From Candidatus Undinarchaeales archaeon (GTDB lineage: Archaea; SpSt-1190; JASMDC01), in assembly GCA_030753015.1 (NCBI GenBank), contig JASMDC010000006.1:62001-126000 (forward strand): a stretch of DNA of 64,000 nucleotides. Reading direction: 5' to 3'. The position numbers were made by a program, and so were the translations under genes. Each line of letters opens with the position of its first letter. Position 1 is the first letter of the stretch. Below the pieces are notes generated by a model. The model saw nothing but the letters and a program-made list of their open reading frames with translations, was not told the DNA's origin and ran no database searches. Of the stretch, positions 54,094 to 61,982 are shown piece after piece.

Positions 54094-55092
54094 CTAATCA
54101 TTGAGGGATCGCAGGACCTCGCCGGGAGGGAACACGCCCTGCTCGGTGATGATTGCAGTTATCAGTCGTGCGGGTGTGATATCGAAAGCGTAGTTATAAG
54201 CGCGGGCGCCGGGCGGTGCGATGGGAGTCCCCAGTACCGCGAGCACCTCATTCTCATCGCGCTCCTCGATGACTATGTCTTCTGCTGAGGCCGTTTCCGG
54301 ATCGATGGTGGATGTGGGGGCCGCCACGTAGAATGGGATGCCGTTATCCTGGGCCGCAAGGGCGACCATATAGGTCCCTACCTTATTGGCAACATCGCCG
54401 TTGGCTGCGATGCGGTCGGCGCCCACCACGACCTTCTGGACCATCCCGCGACGCATGAGAAGGCCGGAGGCCCCGTCCGGGATGAGCCTGGCCGGGATCC
54501 CGTCCTCCATGAGCTCGAACATCGTGAGCCGGGCACCCTGGAGCCGGGGCCGGGTCTCGTCGGCGACCACTTTGATGCGCTTCCCCGCCTCGATCGCTGC
54601 CCGGATGACCCCCAGGGCCGTACCGTACCCTCCAGTGGCCAGTGCGCCAGCGTTGCAGTGGGTGAGCACGGTATCCCCGTCCTCAAGCAGGGCGGAGCCA
54701 TGGTGTCCCAGAGCGCGGTTGCGGGCGATGTCCTCTTCGAGGAGACGCTGCGCCTCCGCCAGGGCTCGTACCGCGACCTCCTCGTCGGGGACGTTGCGGA
54801 CCGCGTTCTCTACTCGCTGCACACCCCAGGCGAGGTTGATCGCAGTAGGGCGTGTTCGCAGAAGGCGTTCTCGTGCGCAGGCGAGGGCCTTGCGGGGCTC
54901 GTCCTCGCGAGCTGCCAAGGCCATACTGAATGCTGCAGCGACACCGATAGCAGGCGCCCCACGCACGGCCATACCCTCGATGGCGCAAGCGAGCTCCTCG
55001 ACGGTCTTACATTTGAGCGTGCAACGCTCGAAAGGGAGCAGTCGTTGGTCGATAAGTTCGATAGAGTCATCTGCCCAGCGAACGGTGAACAC
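54094..55092 (-). CDS. mtnA: MtnA-like methylthioribose-1-phosphate isomerase
   Basis: A 332-residue member of the eIF2B-like sugar-phosphate isomerases. Family motifs are R-G-A-P-A-I-G-V-A, T-H-C-N-A-G-A-L-A-T, D-E-T-R-P-x-L-Q-G, V-V-G-A-D-R-I-A-A-N-G-D and P-F-Y-V-A-A-P. MtnA converts 5-methylthioribose-1-phosphate to the ribulose form in methionine salvage; archaeal relatives also act in nucleoside or 5'-deoxyribose salvage. The start is set at GTG 55090-55092, giving (M)-F-T-V-R-W-A-D-D-S-I-E-L-I-D. It lies 28 bases after a TATA box and fits the family N-terminus better than the TTG seven codons upstream, which falls before the predicted transcription start. Confidence 0.87.
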   Translation of the reverse strand: MFTVRWADDSIELIDQRLLPFERCTLKCKTVEELACAIEGMAVRGAPAIGVAAAFSMALAAREDEPRKALACARERLLRTRPTAINLAWGVQRVENAVRNVPDEEVAVRALAEAQRLLEEDIARNRALGHHGSALLEDGDTVLTHCNAGALATGGYGTALGVIRAAIEAGKRIKVVADETRPRLQGARLTMFELMEDGIPARLIPDGASGLLMRRGMVQKVVVGADRIAANGDVANKVGTYMVALAAQDNGIPFYVAAPTSTIDPETASAEDIVIEERDENEVLAVLGTPIAPPGARAYNYAFDITPARLITAIITEQGVFPPGEVLRSLND

Positions 55093-55114
55093 ATGCTCGT
55101 GGACAGCATTCAAC

Positions 55115-55124
55115 GTTAAAAATC
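55115..55124 (-). promoter_or_regulatory. TATA box of the MtnA-like gene
   Basis: GATTTTTAAC on the minus strand, 28 bases before the proposed GTG start. Confidence 0.5.
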
Positions 55125-55158
55125 GTTCGCTGGCGCCTGAGGGGAAGTGTCAGCGGCG

Positions 55159-55278
55159 CTAGAACAGGGAAGCGAACTCCCCATAATCGGGCTCGTTAGC
55201 CGGCCCGTGGACCTCGGGTAGCTGGGCGAGGTCCATGCCCTCCCGAAGTTCCTCTGATAGGATTACGTCAACGTGCAT
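55159..55278 (-). CDS. Possible 39-residue protein
   Basis: A short acidic frame beginning M-H-V-D-V-I-L-S-E-E-L-R. An AT-rich TTTTTTTAAAGG element lies about 35 bases upstream and GGGGT 5 bases before the ATG. The frame remains open for 21 further codons. No family is recognised, and it may be spurious. The remainder of this gap (55125-55158 and 55279-55392) shows no other gene. Confidence 0.3.
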   Translation of the reverse strand: MHVDVILSEELREGMDLAQLPEVHGPANEPDYGEFASLF

Positions 55279-55392
55279 TCCATACCCCGAGGTTGGGGGT
55301 TTTGTTTCCCCTTTAAAAAAATATCGTAAAAATGCCCCCAAACGGGAGTCTTACCCGGAGGAACGGAGGGTCTGGGCACCTTGTGCGATACC

Positions 55393-55402
55393 CTTATTAA
55401 TC
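55393..55402 (+). promoter_or_regulatory. TATA box of the double RAM-domain gene
   Basis: CTTATTAATC, giving a start near 55424 and at most a few leader bases before the ATG at 55430. Confidence 0.5.
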
Positions 55403-55429
55403 ATGGCTGTCGATTGACCGAGGGCAGTT

Positions 55430-55993
55430 ATGGGAGAGGTCGTCGCGTTCGTGGAGCTGATGGGGAACTACAACTCCCTCCGCGAGACCGTGGACCTCCT
55501 CAAGGAGCAGGAGCACTGTGCTGCGGTGCTCGCGGTCACCGGACCGTACGACTACCTTGTTGAAGTGCGGTGTCAGAGCATCTGGCAGCTGACCAAGGTG
55601 CTCGACCGCCTCACGAACTTCCCCTGGGTCACCCGCTCCCGGTCCTCGGTGGTAAAGGAGGTCGTGAAGGAGCCGTCGGACTTTACGTTCATCGAGCCCT
55701 CGGATGCTGACCAGAAGCAGATGCTCAAGTCCCATCTCATCGCCACCGTGTCGATCAATGTCCGGACAGGGATGACCAAGCCCCTCGCATCACGGCTCAA
55801 GAAAGTACCACAGGTCGCTCGGGCGTACGTGGTCACCGGGGAGCACGACCTCTTGGCATCCATCGACTGCGGGTCCATGCTGGACTTCGCCGAGTTCCTT
55901 GACACGGTGCACGAGTACGAGTACGTCAAGTCCACGAACACGGCCTTCATGGTCCGGGCCGGCCGGATGTTGCAGCCGAGCGACACGTCCTGA
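55430..55993 (+). CDS. Tandem Lrp/AsnC ligand-binding (RAM) domain protein without HTH
   Basis: A 187-residue protein consisting of two copies of the beta-alpha-beta-beta-alpha-beta RAM fold. Each copy runs from a hydrophobic strand (V-A-F-V-E-L, I-A-T-V-S-I-N-V) through a central G-x-Y/H-D-Y/L-L strand (T-G-P-Y-D-Y-L-V-E-V and T-G-E-H-D-L-L-A-S-I) to a last strand with T-R-S/T-N-T. No DNA-binding helix-turn-helix is present, so it probably senses an amino acid or another effector and acts on a partner protein. It is followed after 20 bases by the phosphoesterase lipoprotein gene and probably co-transcribed with it. Confidence 0.8.
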   Translation: MGEVVAFVELMGNYNSLRETVDLLKEQEHCAAVLAVTGPYDYLVEVRCQSIWQLTKVLDRLTNFPWVTRSRSSVVKEVVKEPSDFTFIEPSDADQKQMLKSHLIATVSINVRTGMTKPLASRLKKVPQVARAYVVTGEHDLLASIDCGSMLDFAEFLDTVHEYEYVKSTNTAFMVRAGRMLQPSDTS

Positions 55994-56013
55994 GGGCGCA
56001 ACGGGGGGAGACC

Positions 56014-56967
56014 ATGTCCCCGCGAATCCGTGACATAGCGACAGTTATCCTGTGCCTGTTCCTCTGCGGATGCTTCTCCTCGGTCCCTGAGGATACTCCG
56101 TCGCCCGCGGACGGGACGTTCATGGTCGGAGGACATACCTACAGGTTCGTCCAGGGAACCCTCGTCCAGGATGACCGCGACAATGACAGTATCGCTGTGG
56201 TCGGTGTGGCATGCGATCTGCACGGGAACGGGACCACCGCAACTGCCCTGGCGGCCCGATTCAAGGACGCTGGTGTTGACATCGTGCTGGTGTGCGGCGA
56301 TATCTGTGATCATTACCGTGATCCGGGACCGGACGACGCGGAGATGGAACGGGTGCTTGCGCCCTTCCTAGCGACCAGCATGCTCGTGCTGACCATCCCC
56401 GGGAACCACGAGCAGATCCCTGTGTACGACGCGGTCATGACCCGCATGGCGACAGCGAATCCGAACCTCGTGAACATGCTCACTGTACCCGTGGCTAAGT
56501 TGGATGACATTTCCATCGTGGCGCTGGGCGGGTACCACGACCAGCGCTTCATCCCGGCCAGCGGTCGCCTTCTGGGGGACGAGGACTACACAGTGGCGGT
56601 GCGTCGGACCACGGGCCTTCCCCTGCCTCGGCTCTTCCTCACTCATGGGCCTCCCCGGTCAGCGCGGGAGGGTGGCGTCGACCAAGTCACCGGCGGTTCC
56701 CATGTTGGCGACCCGCGTCTCAATGAAGTGTTCGAGCAGGGCGGGTTCAACGTTCACGTGTTCGGTCATATCCATGAAGCGGGCGGACGGGCAGAAACGC
56801 CAGAGGGCGATCCTGTCCCCCCGGACACTCCGGTGGCGCGGCTCCTGCTCAACGCGGCACCGGGCTCCCCCTGGACCCTCCTTGATGGCTCGCACACACC
56901 TGGCCAGGCGATGATCGTACGGATGGGGAACAGCACGACATCGTACCGAATCATCAGCGCGTCCTGA
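56014..56967 (+). CDS. Metallophosphoesterase lipoprotein
   Basis: 317 residues. The N-terminus is a short hydrophobic signal ending in a lipobox-like L-F-L-C-G-C, suggesting lipid anchoring outside the cell. The mature part is a calcineurin-type phosphoesterase with the dimetal motifs in order: D-L-H, V-C-G-D, I-P-G-N-H-E, L-T-H-G and F-G-H-I-H. The substrate is unknown; extracellular relatives hydrolyse nucleotides or other phosphate esters. A GGGGGGAG site precedes the ATG. Confidence 0.85.
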   Translation: MSPRIRDIATVILCLFLCGCFSSVPEDTPSPADGTFMVGGHTYRFVQGTLVQDDRDNDSIAVVGVACDLHGNGTTATALAARFKDAGVDIVLVCGDICDHYRDPGPDDAEMERVLAPFLATSMLVLTIPGNHEQIPVYDAVMTRMATANPNLVNMLTVPVAKLDDISIVALGGYHDQRFIPASGRLLGDEDYTVAVRRTTGLPLPRLFLTHGPPRSAREGGVDQVTGGSHVGDPRLNEVFEQGGFNVHVFGHIHEAGGRAETPEGDPVPPDTPVARLLLNAAPGSPWTLLDGSHTPGQAMIVRMGNSTTSYRIISAS

Positions 56968-57047
56968 TCCGGGATCCGCCGGAGCGCCCAAACGGAGTGA
57001 ACTACCCCTCTCCAAGTAAAGGGGCTTCCCGCCGTAACAAAAAAAGA

Positions 57048-57056
57048 GTTAAAAGC
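57048..57056 (+). promoter_or_regulatory. TATA box of the DegT-family gene
   Basis: GTTAAAAGC, centred 27 bases before the ATG at 57079; leaderless mRNA is expected. Confidence 0.5.
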
Positions 57057-57058
57057 TT

Positions 57059-57072
57059 GATGACGCGTCATC
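57059..57072. promoter_or_regulatory. Perfect 14-bp palindrome between TATA box and start codon
   Basis: GATGACGCGTCATC is its own reverse complement and ends 6 bases before the ATG, over the expected initiation region: the usual place for an archaeal repressor operator. Confidence 0.55.
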
Positions 57073-57078
57073 GACCAA

Positions 57079-58329
57079 ATGGTGCTCCCCATCCCTCGTC
57101 AAGGCGTGAGCATGACCCTTGCCGAGGCTGTGCGGGCGGTGACCTCGATCCCATTCTCCTCCTTTATGGAGGGCGAAGCGTTGGCGCGCTTCGAGGAGGC
57201 CTTCGCCCGGTACCTTCACGCGGAGCATGCCGTGGCAGTGGCCTCGGGCAGGTACGCCTTTCAGTTGGTGATGGATGCTATCGGGTTCACACGGAAGGAC
57301 GAGGTCATCTTCCCGTCCCTCACCATCCCGGTCATGCCCAACGTAGCTATGTGGTCTGCCGCCGTGCGGTTCGCTGACGTATCGCTGGAGAACTATACGC
57401 TCGATCCAACAGCAGCAGCTGACGCGGTCACACCGAGGACGAGGGCGATCGTCCCCACACATCTTTATGGGTGTCCGTGCGATATGGGGTCGCTGGGTGA
57501 CCTGGCCGAGGACCGCGGTCTCGTGATGATCGAGGACTGTGCCCATGCCACGGGTGCACTGTACAAGGGTCGCCAGGTCGGTACCCAAGGAGTGGCTTCA
57601 ATATTCTCCATGGCGACCGGCAAGACCCCCATGGCCTTTGGTGGTGGCATTATCACCACGGACGACGGCGCGATCGATCATGCCGTGCGCGAGGCAGTAG
57701 CAAAGGAAGTGCGACCTTCGAGAACACGGACCACCAAGGCGGTGCTCAAGGACACTGCTGTCTGGGCCCTTACTCGCCAACCCCTGTTCAGCCTGTCAGT
57801 GTTCCCTGCCCTGGCCCTCTCCTCCGCCCTGGGGTCGCTCTCGGGCTCTGCGGCAACCGATCCCTTCGCCGAGGAGGAGCGTCGGCTCGAGACACTGCCC
57901 GCCGGTTCCCGTGGCAATCTCACCAATGTACAGGCCGTCAAGGGCCTTAGCGGGCTTGACCACCTCGATGAGGAGCTGTCCCGGCGCCGGGCGAACGCCC
58001 ACGCGCTAGACCGCGAGCTCGCCGACATACCTGCGCTCACTCTCCCTGGGGCACCCCGGAACGCTGAGCACGCATACCATGGGTACTGCAGCCGTGTCAA
58101 GGACCGAGCCGGTTTCATGAAGCGTATGCTCCGACGCGGCGTGGACACGCGGGCGACCCCCATGATGGCATGTGGATCCCTGTCGATGTTCGGTGGCGCC
58201 ACGGGAAGGTGCCCGACGGCCGAGGTGTTGGCTCGGGAGCTGGTCCACCTGCCCGTTCACCCGCCGCTGGGCAAGCCTGAGATGGCCGCCGTTGCCCGGG
58301 CCGCCCGGTACGTGACGGAAGGCCGCTGA
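57079..58329 (+). CDS. DegT/DnrJ/EryC1-family PLP aminotransferase
   Basis: A 416-residue fold-type I PLP enzyme. The family landmarks are A-S-G-R-Y-A near residue 55, V-P-T-H-L-Y-G, I-E-D-C-A-H-A-T-G (PLP-ring Asp) and S-M-A-T-G-K-T-P, whose Lys should form the Schiff base, followed by F-G-G-G-I-I-T-T. Members usually aminate keto-sugars for surface glycans or natural products. It has its own promoter, with a palindrome at the start site. Confidence 0.88.
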   Translation: MVLPIPRQGVSMTLAEAVRAVTSIPFSSFMEGEALARFEEAFARYLHAEHAVAVASGRYAFQLVMDAIGFTRKDEVIFPSLTIPVMPNVAMWSAAVRFADVSLENYTLDPTAAADAVTPRTRAIVPTHLYGCPCDMGSLGDLAEDRGLVMIEDCAHATGALYKGRQVGTQGVASIFSMATGKTPMAFGGGIITTDDGAIDHAVREAVAKEVRPSRTRTTKAVLKDTAVWALTRQPLFSLSVFPALALSSALGSLSGSAATDPFAEEERRLETLPAGSRGNLTNVQAVKGLSGLDHLDEELSRRRANAHALDRELADIPALTLPGAPRNAEHAYHGYCSRVKDRAGFMKRMLRRGVDTRATPMMACGSLSMFGGATGRCPTAEVLARELVHLPVHPPLGKPEMAAVARAARYVTEGR

Positions 58330-59559
58330 TCACTCCTCTTCGCGGAAGAGGTGCTCCTCGCCTGCCAGGATGCTGGCCGCGCGCTCGCCCTCCAGCTCCG
58401 CCTTGGTCTTCTCGGTATTGGAGCCGCTGTAGATGGCGCCGATGTTGCCGGCAATGCCCATGTACTGGCCCAGCCCGAAGATGAGCGAGGACGCTGTGGC
58501 GACGGTGCCGCCGGCGATACCCAGAGCAATCGCCTTGAATGCGCCGCCGATGGACATCTTGCGCTTCTTGGTAAAGGAGCTGACACCGTAGGACACGAGC
58601 CCCAGCCCGCCGAACTGTACGCCATTGCGGACGTACTGGCCATACTCACCAAGGAGCTCGAGGCTCTCTGCGTCCTCGGGGGCCACCTCGATACGGGCTT
58701 GGGCGATGGCCTCACGGATCTCGTCCATGTGGGCGCCAGGGTTCTTCAGGGCCTCGGTTATGTCAGGCAGCTTCTCATGATCGTATAGGAGTAGCTTGCC
58801 CATGGAGTCGTAGTCCTTGATGTTGCCCGTGATCGCCAGGGCATCGCTGAGCTGGCTGAACGGGTGCCCTGCATCGAAGGAATGGATGTAGTTCTCGGAG
58901 TAGGGCCCGATGTAGTTGTTGGTCGGGTCGACGATGAGATACTGTACGCCCTCTTCGGTCTGGACGGGGACCTCGGCCCAGGCATGGCCCACGCCGCGAG
59001 ATATGCCCGTGCGGATGACGGCAGGTATGCCCTGCTCCCGGGCGATAGCTGTGAAGAGGTTGGCGTGCTCGGCGCACACACCGGTGCCGTCCTGGAATGT
59101 CTCGGCGGCGGTCTCGGGGACGTTGACGTCGTAGATCCCCAAATAGTAGCCGTTCATACCGATGTGCTCCTTGACGTACTCGGAGTCGGCCACGATGGTC
59201 TCGAGCACGGTGTCCTCCTCGAGCTGGGCGGCCACATCCTCCATCTCATCGGTGACCGCAAGATAACCGGTGGTCTCGGTGAGCTCCGCGTAACCGCTGG
59301 TGTCCACGACACTGTCGAGTTCCTCCCAAGAATCCTCCTCCTTGAGCGAGGTGTAGTCGAAGCCCTTCTCCTCCACCTTCTGCTCGGACACCTCGGGATC
59401 CCGGTCCAGGAGCGCGGTGAGCGCGTACCCGGCAGCGAAGAGCCCGCCGAGCAGCATGACCTTGCTCACGTCACCGTTGTTCAAATCATCATTGATGACG
59501 TACCCGTCCGCACCCTCGGCAGCGGCGGAACCGTCGCTCTCAAGATCATATCCGACCAT
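58330..59559 (-). CDS. Membrane-associated transglutaminase-like protein
   Basis: A 409-residue acidic protein. One hydrophobic helix at about 33-49 is followed by a charged region and a transglutaminase-like core: G-T-G-V-C-A-E-H-A-N with the nucleophilic Cys (about 160), then G-H-A-W-A-E with the His and I-V-D-P-T-N with the Asp, so the catalytic triad is complete. Two weaker hydrophobic segments lie near residues 345-380. Archaeal members of this superfamily are usually proteases. The gene ends directly against the convergent DegT-family gene with no space between stops. Confidence 0.82.
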   Translation of the reverse strand: MVGYDLESDGSAAAEGADGYVINDDLNNGDVSKVMLLGGLFAAGYALTALLDRDPEVSEQKVEEKGFDYTSLKEEDSWEELDSVVDTSGYAELTETTGYLAVTDEMEDVAAQLEEDTVLETIVADSEYVKEHIGMNGYYLGIYDVNVPETAAETFQDGTGVCAEHANLFTAIAREQGIPAVIRTGISRGVGHAWAEVPVQTEEGVQYLIVDPTNNYIGPYSENYIHSFDAGHPFSQLSDALAITGNIKDYDSMGKLLLYDHEKLPDITEALKNPGAHMDEIREAIAQARIEVAPEDAESLELLGEYGQYVRNGVQFGGLGLVSYGVSSFTKKRKMSIGGAFKAIALGIAGGTVATASSLIFGLGQYMGIAGNIGAIYSGSNTEKTKAELEGERAASILAGEEHLFREEE

Positions 59560-59595
59560 TGATACCTACACCTGTCGCGGCGAGCCCTCCCCGCA

Positions 59596-59606
59596 GGTTA
59601 AAAATC
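59596..59606 (-). promoter_or_regulatory. TATA box of the transglutaminase-like gene
   Basis: GATTTTTAACC on the minus strand; start near 59574 and leader of about 15 bases. Confidence 0.45.
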
Positions 59607-59650
59607 TTTCGGCGGGGCTAAATCGTGCGTTAGCGTGCCACGCAGGAAAT

Positions 59651-59660
59651 CATTATAAGG
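59651..59660 (+). promoter_or_regulatory. TATA box of the lysine-less DegT-fold gene
   Basis: CATTATAAGG, centred 29 bases before the ATG; a leaderless transcript is expected. Confidence 0.55.
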
Positions 59661-59684
59661 TTTGGCGGCGGGTCGAGACTTGCG

Positions 59685-60725
59685 ATGTTCAAGCACCGGA
59701 CGCCGAGCCTCAAAGTGCGCAAGGCCATGTCCGTGGCCGCCGTGGGCCTCGGTAAGGACTACACCTCCTCCAAGGGCGCTGGCGCGACAAAGGAGCTTGT
59801 TGCCAAGGTCTCGCGGATGACTGGGAAGGCCCATGTCCGCCCTGTGTCGAGCGGTAACGGTGCCATCTTCGCGGCGCTCTTCGTTGCCCCGGGCCCCGTG
59901 ATGCTGCCCGATACCGGTGGCTGGATCGCGTTCCGAACCCATCCCAAGGTGCTGGGGCTGGCCACCCACGCACTCGAGACCGACGCGGGTTACATCGACC
60001 TCGACCTCCTGAAAAAGCACCTGGACATGAAGAACCCAAAGACCCTCCTCTATAGCGCGTCCTCAGGGTTCCTTGCGGAGAACGACGGTCGCCACATCGC
60101 CGACCTCTGCCGTGACAAGGGGGTCCGGACCATCGAGGACATCACAGGCGTGCTCGGGAGAAAGGACGCTGGACGGCATGCCGATGTTGTTGTTTGTTCC
60201 ACCGGTCCCGCCACCGTGGCCAACCTCCTCTCCGGAGGGTTCATCGCCGCTGACAGCGAGGAGCTCCTGGAGACGGCAAAGTTCGCTCTCTCCCTGGCCG
60301 CGCCCGATCCAGTGACCATCGCGGGGATGGTCGCCGCTCTGGACGAGGCGCCTCGAATCTATCAGGATCTGGTGGAGACGGCCGACCAGCTCAAGAGCGA
60401 TCTTGAGGGGTACAGCCAACTCGTGCATCCGCGGCGACGAGGTATCGGTGTCGGCCTTGATCTGAGCGAGGGTGTGCTCTCCCCCGAGTGGGTGTACAAG
60501 CGCTCTCTGGAGCTCGGCCTCCTCACAGAACTGCGCTCACCGCTCATGCTCAAGGGCCCGCGGTACGATCGACTCGACGTGCCGAGCGTCACCATCGAGC
60601 TTAAAAAGGTTGACATCGCGTACTACGAACGGGAGGCGCTGATCGGCCGCCTTGTCGAGGCCGTCGATGCCCTCCTCAGACCACAGGCCTCCGTAGCTCA
60701 GCTGGTCAGAGCGGCTGATTCGTAA
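59685..60725 (+). CDS. DegT-fold protein without catalytic Lys, 3' end inside tRNA-Thr
   Basis: 346 residues with a fold-type I PLP-enzyme layout: S-S-G-N-G-A-I-F near 55, L-P-D-T-G-G-W, and I-E-D-I-T-G near 151. Aligned with the DegT enzyme at 57079-58329, A-T-G-K-T-P-M-A-F-G-G-G corresponds to G-P-A-T-V-A-N-L-L-S-G-G, so the Schiff-base Lys is replaced by Thr. It is probably a non-catalytic paralogue or an enzyme with another chemistry. The frame continues past 60687 into the tRNA gene, and its stop TAA (60723-60725) lies in the anticodon loop, so the last 12 residues (A-S-V-A-Q-L-V-R-A-A-D-S) are encoded by tRNA sequence. Confidence 0.75.
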   Translation: MFKHRTPSLKVRKAMSVAAVGLGKDYTSSKGAGATKELVAKVSRMTGKAHVRPVSSGNGAIFAALFVAPGPVMLPDTGGWIAFRTHPKVLGLATHALETDAGYIDLDLLKKHLDMKNPKTLLYSASSGFLAENDGRHIADLCRDKGVRTIEDITGVLGRKDAGRHADVVVCSTGPATVANLLSGGFIAADSEELLETAKFALSLAAPDPVTIAGMVAALDEAPRIYQDLVETADQLKSDLEGYSQLVHPRRRGIGVGLDLSEGVLSPEWVYKRSLELGLLTELRSPLMLKGPRYDRLDVPSVTIELKKVDIAYYEREALIGRLVEAVDALLRPQASVAQLVRAADS

Positions 60726-60760
60726 TCAGCAGGTCGCGCGTTCGAATCGCGTCGGGGGCT
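60687..60760 (+). tRNA. trnT: tRNA-Thr (anticodon CGU)
   Basis: A full cloverleaf: acceptor GCCTCCG/CGGGGGC (one U-G pair), D-arm with AGCTCAGCTGGTCAGAGC, anticodon stem GCTGA/TCAGC with loop TTCGTAA (anticodon CGT, reading ACG), T-loop TTCGAAT, discriminator T. There is no intron and CCA is not encoded. The first 39 bases overlap the upstream protein gene on the same strand. Confidence 0.95.
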
Positions 60761-60820
60761 TTCTTTATGACCACCTAAGCAGAGCTCAGCATACCTGTAT
60801 ACGGTCTCCAGCGGACAAAC

Positions 60821-60830
60821 CGTTATAAGC
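60821..60830 (+). promoter_or_regulatory. TATA box of the alpha/beta hydrolase gene
   Basis: CGTTATAAGC; start near 60853 and leader of about 17 bases. Confidence 0.5.
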
Positions 60831-60869
60831 CACGATTCGCTGTAAGGAAGTCTCTGACGGGGATGAGGG

Positions 60870-61700
60870 ATGAGCGGGATGTACGCGGAGTTTGAGAACG
60901 CGGGGGCCACCTTTACCGGCGACGTGTTCGAACCGGACATGCCCAACGGCCACGGCGTGGTCCTCTGTCATGGTTTAGGTACCAACCGTAACGAGCTGTA
61001 CGACGTAGCAGAAGCGCTCCGGGACGAGGGCTTCGTGGTGCTCGCGTACGACGAGCGAGCCCATGGCCAGTCAGAGGGTATCTTCCACCTGGACACCATG
61101 GTCGACGACGTCCACGCGGCCCGCAGGTATCTTGAGAACGCATATGACGTTGACCGGATCGGTATGTTCGGCCATAGCCTCGGTGGCTACCTCGCTGCCA
61201 GGGCCGCAGCCGAGCGGGATGGATTCGATGCAGTGGTGACCTGGGCCGCTGCAATTTCACCCCGGGAGGTGCTGAAGGAGACCCAGCCCTGGTTCGACGT
61301 GATTGACGCATGGGTGGACACCGTCGGCCGCCACCTCCACTACTCATCCAGCTACAAGGAGCTGCGCATCGACGATATGGGCGACTATCTGGCCAACCTC
61401 TACGACCGTGATCAGGTCCGAACGGACGACTCGGTGAAGGCTCTTGGCGACGTTCCCTATACTCTAATCCAGGGCGATGCTGACAAGGTGGTCTCGATGC
61501 ACCACGCAAAGGCCATCGCGGCTGCCGCGGACACCGAGCTCGTCGTTGTCCCCGACTGCGGCCACTCCTGTCTCCCCACTCACTCGGAACCACCCTTCTA
61601 CCTTCCGGAGCCCGACCGTCCTGAGGCCCGGCGGGAGGTCATTGCAACGGTGGTGGGCCGGTTCCAGCGGTACCTCGTGGACGCGCCGGGCACCCGATAA
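60870..61700 (+). CDS. Alpha/beta hydrolase (serine aminopeptidase S33-like)
   Basis: A 276-residue soluble hydrolase. V-L-C-H-G-L-G-T-N forms the oxyanion region, F-G-H-S-L-G-G-Y contains the nucleophilic Ser (about residue 106), Q-G-D-A-D-K-V-V the acid, and V-P-D-C-G-H-S the catalytic His. An extra lid segment of about 50 residues separates strand six from the acid. Substrate not predictable; relatives are lipases, esterases or acylglycerol hydrolases. Confidence 0.88.
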   Translation: MSGMYAEFENAGATFTGDVFEPDMPNGHGVVLCHGLGTNRNELYDVAEALRDEGFVVLAYDERAHGQSEGIFHLDTMVDDVHAARRYLENAYDVDRIGMFGHSLGGYLAARAAAERDGFDAVVTWAAAISPREVLKETQPWFDVIDAWVDTVGRHLHYSSSYKELRIDDMGDYLANLYDRDQVRTDDSVKALGDVPYTLIQGDADKVVSMHHAKAIAAAADTELVVVPDCGHSCLPTHSEPPFYLPEPDRPEARREVIATVVGRFQRYLVDAPGTR

Positions 61701-61708
61701 TCCAAAGG

Positions 61709-61717
61709 GTTTTAATC
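61709..61717 (+). promoter_or_regulatory. TATA box of the SAMP/MoaD-like gene
   Basis: GTTTTAATC, centred 30 bases before the ATG; a GGAG motif lies 7 bases before the ATG as well. Confidence 0.5.
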
Positions 61718-61742
61718 CTGCTCGACCGTAAAGGAGACCACG

Positions 61743-61982
61743 ATGGCTGACGGAATGATCTCCATCGCTCTCCGGGCCGTGGGCACGCTCACCCGGTTAG
61801 TCAAACCACCCATGCACCGTGAGGTCCCTCTCGGTACCACCGTGCGCGAACTGGCACACTTGAACGGCGTGGAGGACGGCATGGTGATGCTCGTGTTCGT
61901 CAACAAGGCGAAGACGACCTTCGATCGTGTGCTTGAGGACGGGGACGAGGTCGTGCTCTACCCTATCGTCGCCGGTGGTTAG
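61743..61982 (+). CDS. Ubiquitin-like small modifier (SAMP/MoaD/ThiS family)
   Basis: A 79-residue beta-grasp protein ending in V-A-G-G. The double-glycine tail is what E1-like enzymes adenylate, for sulfur transfer to molybdopterin or thiolated tRNA or for conjugation to proteins. The preceding P-L-G-T-T-V-R-E-L and D-G-D-E-V-V-L-Y-P segments are typical. Given the Mo/W enzymes in this window, a MoaD role is possible, but no molybdopterin genes are nearby. Its stop overlaps that of a convergent short gene. Confidence 0.88.
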   Translation: MADGMISIALRAVGTLTRLVKPPMHREVPLGTTVRELAHLNGVEDGMVMLVFVNKAKTTFDRVLEDGDEVVLYPIVAGG

